A stretch of DNA of 64,000 nucleotides from Salipiger pallidus (GCF_014643635.1 NZ_BMJV01000002.1:401463-465462), one strand, 5' to 3'. Counted from the first letter of the stretch, positions 17,272 through 26,920 are shown. Numbers and translations: made by a program. Notes: generated by a model not told the origin, from the sequence alone.

Positions 17272-18690
17272 TTGCCGCTGACTGTGCGGCATGCGGCGTT
17301 CGAGCCGGCATCGTCCTTGTTGCCCCGACCCGCGGCGAGGGGAGGCGCAAGCCGCATGCAGCGCTTCTTCGGCGACATTGCCTTTCCGATCGATCCCTTG
17401 TTCCGGGGGGAGAAGGTCGCGATAGGGCAATTGGCGCAGCTGGCCGGGTGCGATGCGGCTGCGTTGGAGCGGGTGTCTGTCTGCCATCTTGGTAAAGGGC
17501 ATTTCCGACTGCGAGACGAGTTTGCCTCCCGCCAGAGCTTTCAACGCTTGCGGGTCCGTGTCTGTCCCGAGTGTGTAAGGGCGGAGTCGCCGTCTGCAGC
17601 TGAATCGTGGCGTGTACCGCGCCGCCTGCAGTGGAAATTCTCATCGATCAGAAGCTGCCCCGAGCACGGCTGCATGCTGGTGAACCTTCCGCCAGAGAGA
17701 TTTAGCAAAGATGCCAGGGGTTTCTCGGCGCAGCTTCGGAAGCACTACGGATGGGGCGTGGATCATCCGATGATCAACGCAGGACTCAGCCCTTTCGAGC
17801 AGTACCTCACCGACTGCATCCTGAAAGGGCGGGGCGATCGATGGACCGACCGTCTCGAGCTCAATGTGGTGTCGCGCGCATGCGAGGTGCTGGGGCTGCG
17901 GATCACCAAGGGACCAGACGCCTCGCTGACGGGGCACAGCGAGGCCGACTGGAGGAGTTTCGGCGCCTCAGGCTACGACGTGCTGAAGAGCGGCCCTGTG
18001 GCTCTCTCAGGCTGCCTCGCGGCGATGGCGCGTGAGGAGGGCGTGGATGGGCGTTTCTTCGGTCGGCTTTTCGGTCCTTGGACCACATGGCTGAAGAGCC
18101 GGCGTCTCGGTGACGAGTTTGAACCCCTGCGTGACGTCGTGCGGCGGCACGTCTTCGACCATTTCTCGGTCAGAAGAGGAGTGCTGGTGCTTGGGGTGCC
18201 GTCGGAGGGAAAGGCTGCGTTGAACGCGCAGAAGCCATTTCCGCTCAAGAGCTTTGCCAAACGCAACGCAGAGGGCTTGGTGCGCCGCGGCCTCGCAAAG
18301 CGTCAGGCGCTGATGGCAGTATCGTTCCGATGGGCTTCGTGACGCAGCGAATGCTTGTGGCATACGAGCGCAAAAAGAAGTTCTTCCCGGTCATTAAGGG
18401 CTCTGGTGCAAGAGTGCCTGTCAAGGCGCATGGTGCCGACGCTGGAGAAGCGGCGGGTGACGCCCATCTCCAGCAGCGCCGTCGCACAGGAGCTACACGT
18501 CACCACAAAGACGGTGGGGTACCTCCTTGAAAACGGATTGCTGCACGATGCGGATGCTTCAGAACGCTACCGTCGATGGGGGACCGTGGTTACTGCTGGT
18601 AGTCTGTTCAGTTCCAAGGAACCTTCGTGTTCTTGGGCGAGCTTGCCGACGTCGCTCAGCGCGCAGGCATATCATCTACAATGCCTCCGT
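17272..18690 (+). pseudogene. Decayed TniQ-family transposition protein
   Basis: TniQ proteins select target sites for Tn7- and Tn5053-like transposons. The first 356 residues (17272-18342, TTG start) open with the TniQ-like PLTVRHAAFEPASSLL and carry the zinc-finger elements CPECV and CPEHGCMLVNLP. Reading then shifts frame. VTPISSSAVAQELHVTTKTVGYLL (split at VAQELHVTTK and TVGYLL) at about 18450-18530 resembles the family's C-terminal HTH region, and a further frame near 18625 reads FVFLGELADVAQRAG. At least two frameshifts make it non-functional. No intact transposase neighbours it; a TnsA-like relic lies at 2604. Confidence 0.6.
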
Positions 18691-18988
18691 TGAGGTCCAG
18701 AAAGGGCTTGTAGCAGATCTGCAGCGGCGCGGCAGGCGCCTCGCTCTGGCGCGCCGGGGCTGTAGTCGCTCTCGGCCCTTTCCAGACGTTTGCGATGATG
18801 CTGGACGCTGCTGTGCGGCTTCACCGAAGCGGTCGTTCAGGCCACGGCGCTGCATGTACGACGGGCCGAGGTCCGCTCAACGGGATAAGGCGGGCTTTCG
18901 CCGTGCACGGTGAAGCGTCCGGTTTCGGAGGCTTTTGGCCGGACTTCTTGCCGAAAAACTGACAGGTGCGGCTTTTTGCGATTTCACC

Positions 18989-19585
18989 TCAAACATCATC
19001 GGAGGCAATTACAGCGTCGGCAATATCTGCAATAGTTGCGTTGTCCTTCATCGCCTTGTCTCGGATCCGTTTGTAAGCCCGTTCTTCAGTAATGCCGTGT
19101 CGTTTAGAAAGTATAGCGACTGCCTTTTCGATACGCCTCCGGGCCCTCAACGTTTCATCCAGAGACCTGATCCTTTGCTGAAGCCGGGCTTCGTGCTGAG
19201 TAAGGCTTACGGCATTGGTCAGGGCGGCGAGCACACCGAAGATCCGAATGGGTTTCGATAGAACCGCGTGAACATGAAGACGTTCAAGGGCAGTCAGGAT
19301 TTCCGGCGTTTCATAGGAAATGATTGCAATGCGGGTGATATTCGAGCTCTCGGCCATCCATTGCACGGTGCCGTCAGTCTGGTTGCGGAGCAAAAGAAAG
19401 AGAACAACATCGACTTCGCGGGGCAGTGTGTCCGGCGGGGATGCGAGCTTTTCGGTCTGACAGCCGATCCTTCGGAGTTGCGCCAACAGGATGCGGCGAT
19501 CCTCGTCGTCGGGATGGATGACCAATACCCGTTTCTGGCGCAACCTCCGCAGGAGATTTTGATCGTTGGTGCCGGAAATGCTCAT
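18989..19585 (-). CDS. amiR: AmiR-type antitermination regulator, ANTAR domain
   Basis: A 198-residue AmiR/NasT-family protein. Residues 18-120 form a receiver-like (pseudo-REC) domain; the C-terminal ANTAR domain lies at about residues 138-195, with the typical ARRRIEKAVAILSKRHGITEERAY (split at ARRRIEKAVAI and LSKRHGITEERAY). ANTAR domains bind paired hexaloop RNA hairpins and prevent intrinsic termination. The ATG overlaps the amiC stop by 4 bp. It is the last gene of the amide operon, whose leader (26921-26990) has the matching RNA structure, so it should activate its own operon when AmiC binds ligand. Confidence 0.9.
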   Translation of the reverse strand: MSISGTNDQNLLRRLRQKRVLVIHPDDEDRRILLAQLRRIGCQTEKLASPPDTLPREVDVVLFLLLRNQTDGTVQWMAESSNITRIAIISYETPEILTALERLHVHAVLSKPIRIFGVLAALTNAVSLTQHEARLQQRIRSLDETLRARRRIEKAVAILSKRHGITEERAYKRIRDKAMKDNATIADIADAVIASDDV

Positions 19586-20718
19586 GCACTTTCCAACTCG
19601 CCAATCGACCGGTCGTAGGTCACCAGATAGGGGTCAGGACGGACGCTTTGCGCGCTGCTCCATACGATGTCGAACTCTCCACTTCGGGTCGATCTGCCGA
19701 CCTGCGGGCGCATCGTGAAGTGGTTTGTTTCCAAATCGACCGACAGGTCGCCGCCCGGTGCCTTGAAGACGGCACCGGAGAGCGCGGACATCAGGCTGTC
19801 GGTGTCGAACTGACCGGCAACCCGCGCGGCATCGGCGAAGAAGTGAACCAGGGCATAAGTGGTTTCGGCATAGACGCTTGGAATCTGGTCCGCTCCGAAA
19901 CGCTCATGAAACTTGGCGACAAACCGGCTGTTTGCCTCCCGGTCGGTCGTGCTGAAGTACGGTGACACCGTGATGTGTCCCGCGCGGGCCGCTTCGGGCA
20001 TCTGTTGGAGTTCGGCTTCTGTGGTTGTCAGCGAGGCGATAGGGGCTTTCTTGTCCGGCTCATCCAACTCCGCATAGGCGGAGTAAAGAGTGACGCTTTC
20101 CTCACCAACCACTGTCGACAGTATGACATCGGGTCGCGCCGCTGCGGTTTCGCGCAGTTTGGCCGCCGCCAGTTCCGCATCGGTCCCGAATGGTACATAG
20201 ATTTCGCAGACGATCTCACCGTCGCTTTCCGCGACGAACGCACCCACGATGCGGTTGATTTCCCGCGCATAGTGGGTGTCCGTGCCGATCAGGGCGATGC
20301 GTTTCCCATGCTCAGCATAGATGTGCTGCATCAGCGGCAGAACGAGCTGATTGGGCACGGCTCCGCCATAGATGACGTTTGGGGAATACTCGAATCCTTC
20401 GTAGACGGAAGGGTAGAAAAGTAATCCGTTGAAGCGCTCGACAACCGGCAGAACCCGCTTTCGGCTGGCCGACAGGCAGCAGCCAAAAATCACATTCACA
20501 CCCTGATTGACGAGTAGCGCTGTGGCGAGCTGCGCACAGCGCTGATCGTTGCCTTGCGGGTCCAGAATGACGGGGTAGATCTGACGGCCCGCAACCCCGC
20601 CGCCTTCGTTGATTTCCTCGATTGCCAGCAGGGTTCCCTTCAGAAGCGCCTCTTCCGTCACTTTCATTGGTCCGGACTGCGAGAACAGAACGCCAACCCT
20701 GATTTTCTGCTCATCCAT
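19582..20718 (-). CDS. amiC: AmiC-type amide sensor / negative regulator
   Basis: A 378-residue protein of the type I periplasmic-binding fold (leucine/amide-binding family), but with no signal peptide (starts MDEQKIRVGVLFSQSGPM), so it is cytoplasmic. This is the AmiC arrangement: the ligand-free protein holds AmiR inactive and amide binding releases it. It overlaps amiR by ATGA, which favours stoichiometric complex formation, and lies six bases after the amidase stop. A homologue with a signal peptide (25656) serves as the transporter's binding protein. The actual ligand is not determined. Confidence 0.88.
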   Translation of the reverse strand: MDEQKIRVGVLFSQSGPMKVTEEALLKGTLLAIEEINEGGGVAGRQIYPVILDPQGNDQRCAQLATALLVNQGVNVIFGCCLSASRKRVLPVVERFNGLLFYPSVYEGFEYSPNVIYGGAVPNQLVLPLMQHIYAEHGKRIALIGTDTHYAREINRIVGAFVAESDGEIVCEIYVPFGTDAELAAAKLRETAAARPDVILSTVVGEESVTLYSAYAELDEPDKKAPIASLTTTEAELQQMPEAARAGHITVSPYFSTTDREANSRFVAKFHERFGADQIPSVYAETTYALVHFFADAARVAGQFDTDSLMSALSGAVFKAPGGDLSVDLETNHFTMRPQVGRSTRSGEFDIVWSSAQSVRPDPYLVTYDRSIGELESA

Positions 20719-20724
20719 TTACCG

Positions 20725-22074
20725 TTACCTGTCCCTGTCGAATTGATTTGCGATATTCAGAAGGCGTTCGTCGCTTCCGGGCCGCCCCATGAGCATCATA
20801 CCGATTGGCAGACCATTTGTGGAGGTGTCCACCGGTAGGCTGATGCAGGGCAAACCGGCAAGGTTTCCCGGCCAACAGAACCATGTCATGCTGTCCTGGG
20901 TGGTAACATCGCGCCCGCCAAAGCGTTGCCTGTCTTGCCCGTGTCGCGGTGCAGGCACGGGGAGGGTTGGAAGCACGAGGGCGTCCCAGCCCCCCAGATC
21001 GTTCAGCAACAGCTCGATAAACCGCCCGCGCAGTTTCTGGGCATGCATGGCTTCGGTGGCCGTGATCTGCCGCCCGGCTTCGAGATGCGCGCGCGTGACA
21101 GATGTGAACGCGGCAGGCTCATCCGCCAAGAGTTTCTGGTGATACGACGCCGCCTCCACATGCAGGATCGCTTCCCACGCGGCGAAGAAGCTTTGCACAT
21201 TTGGAATTTCAGCGTCCTCCACAGACGCTTCCCCGCCCTCCAGAGCCTTCCGCACCGCCAGATCGACCTCTTCCGAGCGTTCCAGTCCCTTCCCCACAAG
21301 ATTCAGAAGCCGGGGCGTGGCGGGAGCCGATTGTTCCTTGAACGGTTTCGCTTGGGCGGTGGAGGCATCGTTTGGATCGACCCCCAGAAAATACGGGAGC
21401 AGAAGCGCGATGTCATTGAGACTGCGTGCAATCGGGCCGGGCGCATCCAGCGACCAACTGAGCGGCAGCACGCCATGTCGTGACGCCCGGCCATAAGTCG
21501 GCTTGAAACCGTATGCGCCGCAGGCCCCGCTGGGGATGCGGACGGACCCGCCGGTGTCACTTCCCAGAGCGGCACCGACAATTCCGGCAGCGACGGCTGC
21601 TGCCGATCCGCCGCTGCTGCCGCCTGTGATATGGTCGGTATTGTGCGGATTGCGTGTCGGTCCGATGCTGGAAGTCGTGTTTGTTGCCCCAAAAGCCCAT
21701 TCGTGCATGTTCGTTTTGCCGAAGATGATGGCACCTGCGGCGCGTAGGTTTGCCACGACAGTCGCATCGACACCGGTCGCAGCACGCGGGAGCGCTTTGG
21801 AACAGGCCGTGGTCGGAAAATCCCGCGTGAGGTAATTGTCCTTGATCGCGATAGGGATGCCGTCGATAGGGCTGAGGGCTTTTCCGGCAGCCCGGCGCGC
21901 GTCCGATTCCTTGGCCTGATCCAGCACAACGTCAGGGTCCAGAGAAACGAAAGCGTTGAGGTCAGCCCTCTCCTGGGCCCGTCTCAAGGCCGTTCTGGTC
22001 AGATCGCCGGATGTTGTCGATCCTTTTGCGAGCGCGTCGGCCTGGGAAGTAACGGTCTCAGGGTTTGGGGACAT
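20725..22074 (-). CDS. Amidase, amidase-signature family
   Basis: A 449-residue amidase-signature hydrolase releasing ammonia from an amide. The catalytic Ser-cisSer-Lys triad is visible: Lys78 in IAIKDN, the serine pair in TGGSSGGSAAA (153-154) and the nucleophile Ser177 in GSDTGGSVRIPSG. The length fits stand-alone or GatA/AtzE-like members. The start overlaps the end of a 51-aa ORF by 17 bp, which may be a small partner as GatC or AtzG are for their amidases. It is co-transcribed with an amide/urea-type ABC transporter and amiCR. Confidence 0.9.
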   Translation of the reverse strand: MSPNPETVTSQADALAKGSTTSGDLTRTALRRAQERADLNAFVSLDPDVVLDQAKESDARRAAGKALSPIDGIPIAIKDNYLTRDFPTTACSKALPRAATGVDATVVANLRAAGAIIFGKTNMHEWAFGATNTTSSIGPTRNPHNTDHITGGSSGGSAAAVAAGIVGAALGSDTGGSVRIPSGACGAYGFKPTYGRASRHGVLPLSWSLDAPGPIARSLNDIALLLPYFLGVDPNDASTAQAKPFKEQSAPATPRLLNLVGKGLERSEEVDLAVRKALEGGEASVEDAEIPNVQSFFAAWEAILHVEAASYHQKLLADEPAAFTSVTRAHLEAGRQITATEAMHAQKLRGRFIELLLNDLGGWDALVLPTLPVPAPRHGQDRQRFGGRDVTTQDSMTWFCWPGNLAGLPCISLPVDTSTNGLPIGMMLMGRPGSDERLLNIANQFDRDR

Positions 22075-22213
22075 TGAAACTCTCCGGATGAAAAACGTGG
22101 GCGGGCTCGGCAGAGGGCGGTTGAGGCATCGCAGCCAATCCGCCGCGGATGCGCGCCAGCGTCGCCTTGATGCGTTTTTGCTGATCCTCGGTCAGTTGTT
22201 CGGGCCTGCTCAT
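22058..22213 (-). CDS. Small 51-aa protein, possible amidase partner
   Basis: A hydrophilic 51-residue ORF starting MSRPEQLTEDQQKRIKATL and ending with SAEPAHVFHPESF. It begins one base after the upstream ATPase stop and overlaps the amidase start, as a real operon gene would. The pattern of a short helix followed by EPAHVF is reminiscent of the C-terminal strand of GatC-like amidase partners, but the match is weak. No domain is otherwise recognised. Confidence 0.6.
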   Translation of the reverse strand: MSRPEQLTEDQQKRIKATLARIRGGLAAMPQPPSAEPAHVFHPESFNVPKP

Positions 22214-22214
22214 G

Positions 22215-22913
22215 TCAGACCCCCAGCAGCTCTTGCTGAAGTTCCTTGTCCGCCAGCAGAGCGTCCCGGTCTGTTTCCATCCGGATTTCTCCCTTCTCCA
22301 TGACATAGGCGCGCTCGGCGATGGACAGACAGAAATCGAGGTTCTGTTCGGCGACGAGGATCGCGATGCCCCTGTCCCGGTTGATCCGCTTCAGGATGCC
22401 GGCCATCTCGTCGATGATCGAGGGCTGGACACCTTCGGTAGGTTCATCGAGCAACAGGATACGCGGCATGATCGCCAGCGCCCGGGCAAGGGCCAGAACC
22501 TGCTGCTGGCCGCCCGATAGTCCTCCGGCCAGATCGTGTGCCTTGGGGCGCAGCATGGGGAAGTCGGCGAGCGCCTCTTCTACCGCCTTCTTCGGATCGT
22601 GTCCGTTGGTTGCGGCAGCGACGGCGATATTCTCGATCACCGTCATCCGGGGGAAGACAAAGCGGCCCTGGGGCACATAGCCGAGCCCCGATTTCGCCCG
22701 CTTCGCCGGCGAATTTGGCGCGGGGTTGCCGTCGATTTCGACATGACCTTCCATGGGAGGAATGAGGTTTGTCGCGAAGCGCATGAGCGTGGATTTTCCA
22801 ACGCCATTGCGACCGAGAAGGGCGACGACCTCGCCGCTTTTCACCTCAAGTGAGACGTTGCGGATGATGGTGGTCTTGCCGTAGCCTCCTGTGGCATTCA
22901 CAACCTTAAACAT
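22215..22913 (-). CDS. ABC transporter ATPase, LivF/UrtE-type
   Basis: A 232-residue ATPase of the branched-chain amino acid/urea (HAAT) transporter family. Walker A is GRNGVGKST, signature LSGGQQQVLALARAL, Walker B ILLLDEPTEG, and the switch His is replaced by Gln in LVAEQNLDFCL, as is usual for LivF/UrtE. It overlaps the permease-ATPase fusion gene by 8 bp. It pairs with the ATPase half of that fusion to energise one importer. Confidence 0.93.
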   Translation of the reverse strand: MFKVVNATGGYGKTTIIRNVSLEVKSGEVVALLGRNGVGKSTLMRFATNLIPPMEGHVEIDGNPAPNSPAKRAKSGLGYVPQGRFVFPRMTVIENIAVAAATNGHDPKKAVEEALADFPMLRPKAHDLAGGLSGGQQQVLALARALAIMPRILLLDEPTEGVQPSIIDEMAGILKRINRDRGIAILVAEQNLDFCLSIAERAYVMEKGEIRMETDRDALLADKELQQELLGV

Positions 22914-24723
22914 GCTCGCTCCTCCCTAGGTAGATGTCGAGAACCCGGTCATCGGCGCGAAGCGTTTCGATATCGCCTTCGGCGAAGACTTCACCCTGAT
23001 GAAGCACCGTCACATGGCCCTCCAGCGTCCGGACGAATTCCATGTCGTGTTCGACCACGACGACCGTTGTGTGTTTTGCGAGCGTCCGGACGAGCGATGA
23101 CAGCTCGCGGGTTTCCTCGTTGGTCATGCCGGCGGCAGGTTCATCCAAAAGGACGACGCGGGGGGCGAGGCAAAGTACCATACCGATATCCAGCCATTGC
23201 TGCTGTCCATGCGACAGGGCTGATGCCTGGACTCCCGATTGCCCTTCGAGACCGAGCATGGAGAGGATTTTGGCCGCGACTTCCTCGGCCTTGTCTGTGT
23301 CGTGCGTCCGGGCGAAGGCGGCTGTCCAGAGGTTGTCCGCAACCGTCAGCTCTCCGAAGACCTGTGGTTTCTGGTTCTTGACCCCCATCCCTTTGCGCAC
23401 ACGATCAAAGATCGGTGCATGGGTGATGTCGTCATGGCCGAGCGTGACCGTTCCGCCCTCGGGCTTGTACATGCCAACGCAGGTTTTCAGGAACGAGCTT
23501 TTGCCCGCGCCGTTGGGCCCGATCAGCGAGTAGGGCTTGCCAGGTGTGAACGTTTGCGTGACCTTGTTGACCGGGATCACTCCGCCGAATTGCTTGAAAG
23601 CTTCGTCAGTGCCCATGTTTTTCGCCGGTCCCGCATCCTTGGCGGCATCTTGCAGAATTTCACCCAGAACCGTGCTGTCGATCTTGACCGCACCTGCATT
23701 CCGGGCAGCCTCATTGGGATCAGAAAGCGACTTGCGCCACAGGTTTCCCAATCCGCCGAGGATCCCATTTTGCAGGAAGAGAACGAGCAGGATGAGGACG
23801 CCCCCCAGGATCAGGGTTGTCTGGCCCCCAACCGCTCCGCCGCCGAGAAAGAAGGACAACGCGCCGATAGCCAGCGCACCAAGGAATGCGCCCGAGAGCG
23901 TGCCGAGCCCCCCGACGAGGACGTAGATCGGAACCAGCAGAGCCTCCTGCACCGAGAAGATCGACGGGTTGAGGTAGTTGGCCCACAGACCGAACAGCGC
24001 GCCTGCAAGACCGGCTAGGGCGCCGGAATAGGCAAAGTTCAGAAGCTGGTATTTCCTGACGTCATAGCCTAGCAGTTCAGTCTTTTCGGCGTCGATCCGG
24101 ATGCAATCCACGATCCGGCCAAAAGTGCCGCGCATCAGCCAGCGGGTGAAGAAGTAGAGAAGTGCGGCGATGACGATCGCCGCCGCGAAAGCCGCGTTGG
24201 GCCCGAGCGGCTCTGCGTCTTCGCCAAAGCCTAGGACGATGCCCGGAATATTTGACATACCGTTATCGCCACCGATGGAGGCCTCGCCGACATCGAGCTT
24301 GAACGTCTGGGTCACGGACCAGAGCAAAAGAGTGAATGTATAGGAGAGGATGGTGCTTTGCAGCGGCCCCATACGTGCGAAGAAGATGACATAGCCGAGA
24401 GCCGCAGCCGCCAGTGCCCCGAAAGCTGCGCCTGCCGGTAGCGCCCAGATCAGGCTGTTTCCGGTTGCGGGTGCGAGGTTGATGGCGACGACACTGCCGA
24501 AATAGCCACCCAGGCCATAAAACGCGGTCTGGCCGAGGCTCAGCAATCCGCCACGCCCCCAGACCACATCAAGGCTTAGCCCCAAGAGACCGAAGATCAC
24601 CCAGGACGTCGCGACAAAGGCCAGATAGGGGTCGATCTGTCCGGCAAAGACGAGAGCAAGCACCACCGCGCCAGCCGGAAAGACGAGACCCGCGTGTTTG
24701 TAGAGGTTTTCAGAAATAGACAT
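22906..24723 (-). CDS. Fused ABC permease-ATPase, LivM-LivG/UrtC-UrtD type
   Basis: A 605-residue fusion. Residues about 1-330 form a LivM/UrtC-type permease (LSLDVVWGRGGLLSLGQTAFYG, split at LSLDVVWGRG and GLLSLGQTAFYG). Residues about 370-605 form an ATPase with Walker A GPNGAGKSS, signature LSHGQQQWLDIGM, Walker B VVLLDEPAAGM and switch VVVVEHDMEFV. The LSHGQ signature and EHDMEFV are typical of urea-type UrtD rather than amino-acid LivG. ATG 24723 is preferred; a start at 24750 would overlap the previous gene. Confidence 0.9.
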   Translation of the reverse strand: MSISENLYKHAGLVFPAGAVVLALVFAGQIDPYLAFVATSWVIFGLLGLSLDVVWGRGGLLSLGQTAFYGLGGYFGSVVAINLAPATGNSLIWALPAGAAFGALAAAALGYVIFFARMGPLQSTILSYTFTLLLWSVTQTFKLDVGEASIGGDNGMSNIPGIVLGFGEDAEPLGPNAAFAAAIVIAALLYFFTRWLMRGTFGRIVDCIRIDAEKTELLGYDVRKYQLLNFAYSGALAGLAGALFGLWANYLNPSIFSVQEALLVPIYVLVGGLGTLSGAFLGALAIGALSFFLGGGAVGGQTTLILGGVLILLVLFLQNGILGGLGNLWRKSLSDPNEAARNAGAVKIDSTVLGEILQDAAKDAGPAKNMGTDEAFKQFGGVIPVNKVTQTFTPGKPYSLIGPNGAGKSSFLKTCVGMYKPEGGTVTLGHDDITHAPIFDRVRKGMGVKNQKPQVFGELTVADNLWTAAFARTHDTDKAEEVAAKILSMLGLEGQSGVQASALSHGQQQWLDIGMVLCLAPRVVLLDEPAAGMTNEETRELSSLVRTLAKHTTVVVVEHDMEFVRTLEGHVTVLHQGEVFAEGDIETLRADDRVLDIYLGRSEHV

Positions 24724-24731
24724 GGCGGGCC

Positions 24732-25598
24732 TTACAGTTTGCGACGCCACTTGGCCGAGATACCCATCGGGTAGAGCCAGAGCAGCAGTGCGGTGATGAC
24801 GAAGAAGAAGACGTCGCCGACGACGGAGGTCATGAAACTTGCGGTCACGGATGCGCCTCCCCCTAGACCGAGCGCGGTGATTGCGCTGCCAGTCAGGGTG
24901 ACGGGACCGGCCACGACGACCGTGAGGAACGCCTTGATGACGAAGGCAAATCCCATGGAGGGTGTTGCAGGCACGATCGGGAGAAGAACCGCGCCTGCAA
25001 ACCCCGCCAGACCGCAGCCGACCGAGAAAGTCAGCATGTTCGTGCGGGAAGATTCGATGCCGATGGCCTGTGCCATGTGCGGCACCTGTATCGACGCGCG
25101 CGCCTTCATGCCGTAGACGGATTTCGTCATCAGAAGATAGACGAAGATCAGCATTGCAGCGGCCACACCGATCATCAGAAGCGGATACCCGGCAAGACTG
25201 TATTCACCGACGGCAATGCTGAACTGCGGCATACCGATGCCCGGAGTCACCGTCCCGAAAATCAGAACCGCGAGCTGGTAGAACACGATGCTCAGACCCC
25301 ATGTCGCCAGCATGGTGTCGAACAATCGGCCATAGAGCCGGTTGATGATCAGAAGCTCGACGATGGCCCCGATGACCATGGTAACAGCCACCGCAATCGG
25401 AATCGAAAGGATGTAGGGCACCCCAGCCTGGGTGACGGTCAGGGCTGTGTAGGCCCCGATCATCAGAAATTCGCCATGGGCAAGATTGATGACCCCCATG
25501 AGGCCGAAGACGACCGCGAGGCCGATGGTCGCGATCAGCAGGATCGACGCGCTGGACAAGGACGACAGCAGCACTGTCGCCAGGAAATCGAGTTCCAT
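24732..25598 (-). CDS. ABC permease, LivH/UrtB-type
   Basis: A 288-residue inner-membrane permease with the family marker GLMGVINLAHGEFLMIGAYTAL (split at GLMGVINLAHGE and FLMIGAYTAL) after the first membrane segment. It forms the translocation path with the permease half of the fused subunit. It follows the binding-protein gene after 57 bp that include a GC-rich hairpin, which may reduce readthrough so that more binding protein is made. Confidence 0.92.
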   Translation of the reverse strand: MELDFLATVLLSSLSSASILLIATIGLAVVFGLMGVINLAHGEFLMIGAYTALTVTQAGVPYILSIPIAVAVTMVIGAIVELLIINRLYGRLFDTMLATWGLSIVFYQLAVLIFGTVTPGIGMPQFSIAVGEYSLAGYPLLMIGVAAAMLIFVYLLMTKSVYGMKARASIQVPHMAQAIGIESSRTNMLTFSVGCGLAGFAGAVLLPIVPATPSMGFAFVIKAFLTVVVAGPVTLTGSAITALGLGGGASVTASFMTSVVGDVFFFVITALLLWLYPMGISAKWRRKL

Positions 25599-25620
25599 GG
25601 CTTCCTCCCTTGAAGGATGT

Positions 25621-25647
25621 GCGCCCCCGCTGTCAGGCGCGGGGCGC
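25621..25647 (-). terminator. Intra-operon hairpin between binding protein and permease genes
   Basis: GCGCCCCCGC (25621-25630) pairs with GCGGGGCGC (25639-25647) with one bulged base. There is no T-rich tail on the minus strand, so it is probably an mRNA-stabilising or attenuating stem rather than a full terminator. Confidence 0.45.
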
Positions 25648-25655
25648 CCTTTGGC

Positions 25656-26864
25656 TTAATTGCTTTCAGGTGTGAAATGCTCTGCGAGGTTGGGACTGGC
25701 GAGCAGATCGCACATCTCGTTCTCGTAGGTCGGCGCAACGTCTTCGAACGTTTCCACGATCTCGAAACCGTGGCGGTCGTCACCGCGCGCGATGTAGATG
25801 TTCTGGCGCAGATGGTGCGAACCCGGCTCCATCGTCACAGTGCCGTTCGGAGCGTCGAACGTGATGCCGCTTTCCAGCGCCGTGATCACGGCTTCCGGGT
25901 CAGCCGAACCGGCTTCCTCGACGGCGGCCGCCCAGACATGAACGGCGTTCCAGACATCAACCGCGCCGGAAACGATGGGAGTGTCATTGCCGTATTTCGC
26001 GGTCCACATCTCGACAAATTCGGCATTGGCCGGGTTGTCGACCTGCATGAAGTAGCCTTGGCTGGCGATCAGCCCTTCACCTGCTTCCGGGGAAACCACG
26101 ACCTGCTGGTTGCCCGATCCGTAATTCGAGGAGACCACACCGATGCTGTCCTTCAGACCTGCGGCCGCGAATTGCTCCAGAAAGCCGGTCTGATTTGCAC
26201 CAACGGGAAGCGCGACCACGAAATCGGGCCGGGATTGCTGGATCTTCTGGATCGTGGGGGCGTAGTCGGTGACCGTCAGGGCAAGGAAATCCTCGCCGAC
26301 CACTTCGCCGCCGTTCGCTTCAGCGTATTCATTGATCCAGTGAGCCGAGATCGTGCCGAAATTGTAGTCCGGAGCCATGATGTAGACGCGCGGACCATAC
26401 TCTTCGACGGCCCATTCGACCAGCGGCTGAAGCTGCTGCGATGCCGACGAACCCGTCACGAAGGTCTGCCGGTCGCAGGCGCCACCTTCGTAAAGCGACG
26501 AGTAGAAATAGGGAATATTCGCACGACGGAAGATCGGACGTATCGCTTCTCGGGATGAGCTGGTCAGCCCGGCGAACATGGCCGAGATCCCGTCACGCAG
26601 CACGGATGTATTGGCGTATTGGGTATACTTGCTCAGTTCGGACTGGGAGTCGTAGCTGACCACCTCAACCTGTTCGCCCAGCACGCCGCCACCCGCGTTG
26701 ATGCTCTCGACGGCAAGGTCGAGCGCGTTGTCCTGCTGGATGCCGTAGATGTTCAGGCCGCCGGTCAGATCGAAGATCGCACCGATCTTGATTTCCGCCA
26801 ATGCCGCCTGCGCCGACAGTGCTGCGGCAACGGCAATCATACTGGTTGTGAGGTGTTTTTTCAT
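25656..26864 (-). CDS. ABC substrate-binding protein, amide/urea (UrtA/FmdD-like) type
   Basis: A 402-residue periplasmic binding protein. The signal peptide covers residues 1-23 (ending ALA, before EIKIGAIFDLTGG). The body has the type I periplasmic-binding fold and pattern of urea/short-chain-amide binding proteins (YFYSSLYEGG, where AmiC has FYPSVYEGF). First gene of the operon behind the ANTAR leader. The combination with an amidase and AmiCR points to an amide ligand rather than an amino acid, but this is inference. Confidence 0.9.
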   Translation of the reverse strand: MKKHLTTSMIAVAAALSAQAALAEIKIGAIFDLTGGLNIYGIQQDNALDLAVESINAGGGVLGEQVEVVSYDSQSELSKYTQYANTSVLRDGISAMFAGLTSSSREAIRPIFRRANIPYFYSSLYEGGACDRQTFVTGSSASQQLQPLVEWAVEEYGPRVYIMAPDYNFGTISAHWINEYAEANGGEVVGEDFLALTVTDYAPTIQKIQQSRPDFVVALPVGANQTGFLEQFAAAGLKDSIGVVSSNYGSGNQQVVVSPEAGEGLIASQGYFMQVDNPANAEFVEMWTAKYGNDTPIVSGAVDVWNAVHVWAAAVEEAGSADPEAVITALESGITFDAPNGTVTMEPGSHHLRQNIYIARGDDRHGFEIVETFEDVAPTYENEMCDLLASPNLAEHFTPESN

Positions 26865-26920
26865 TTCGGATAGTCTCCCTGTTTATTCTCACAGGCTGAG
26901 CATCCGGGCGGTGATTCGAC

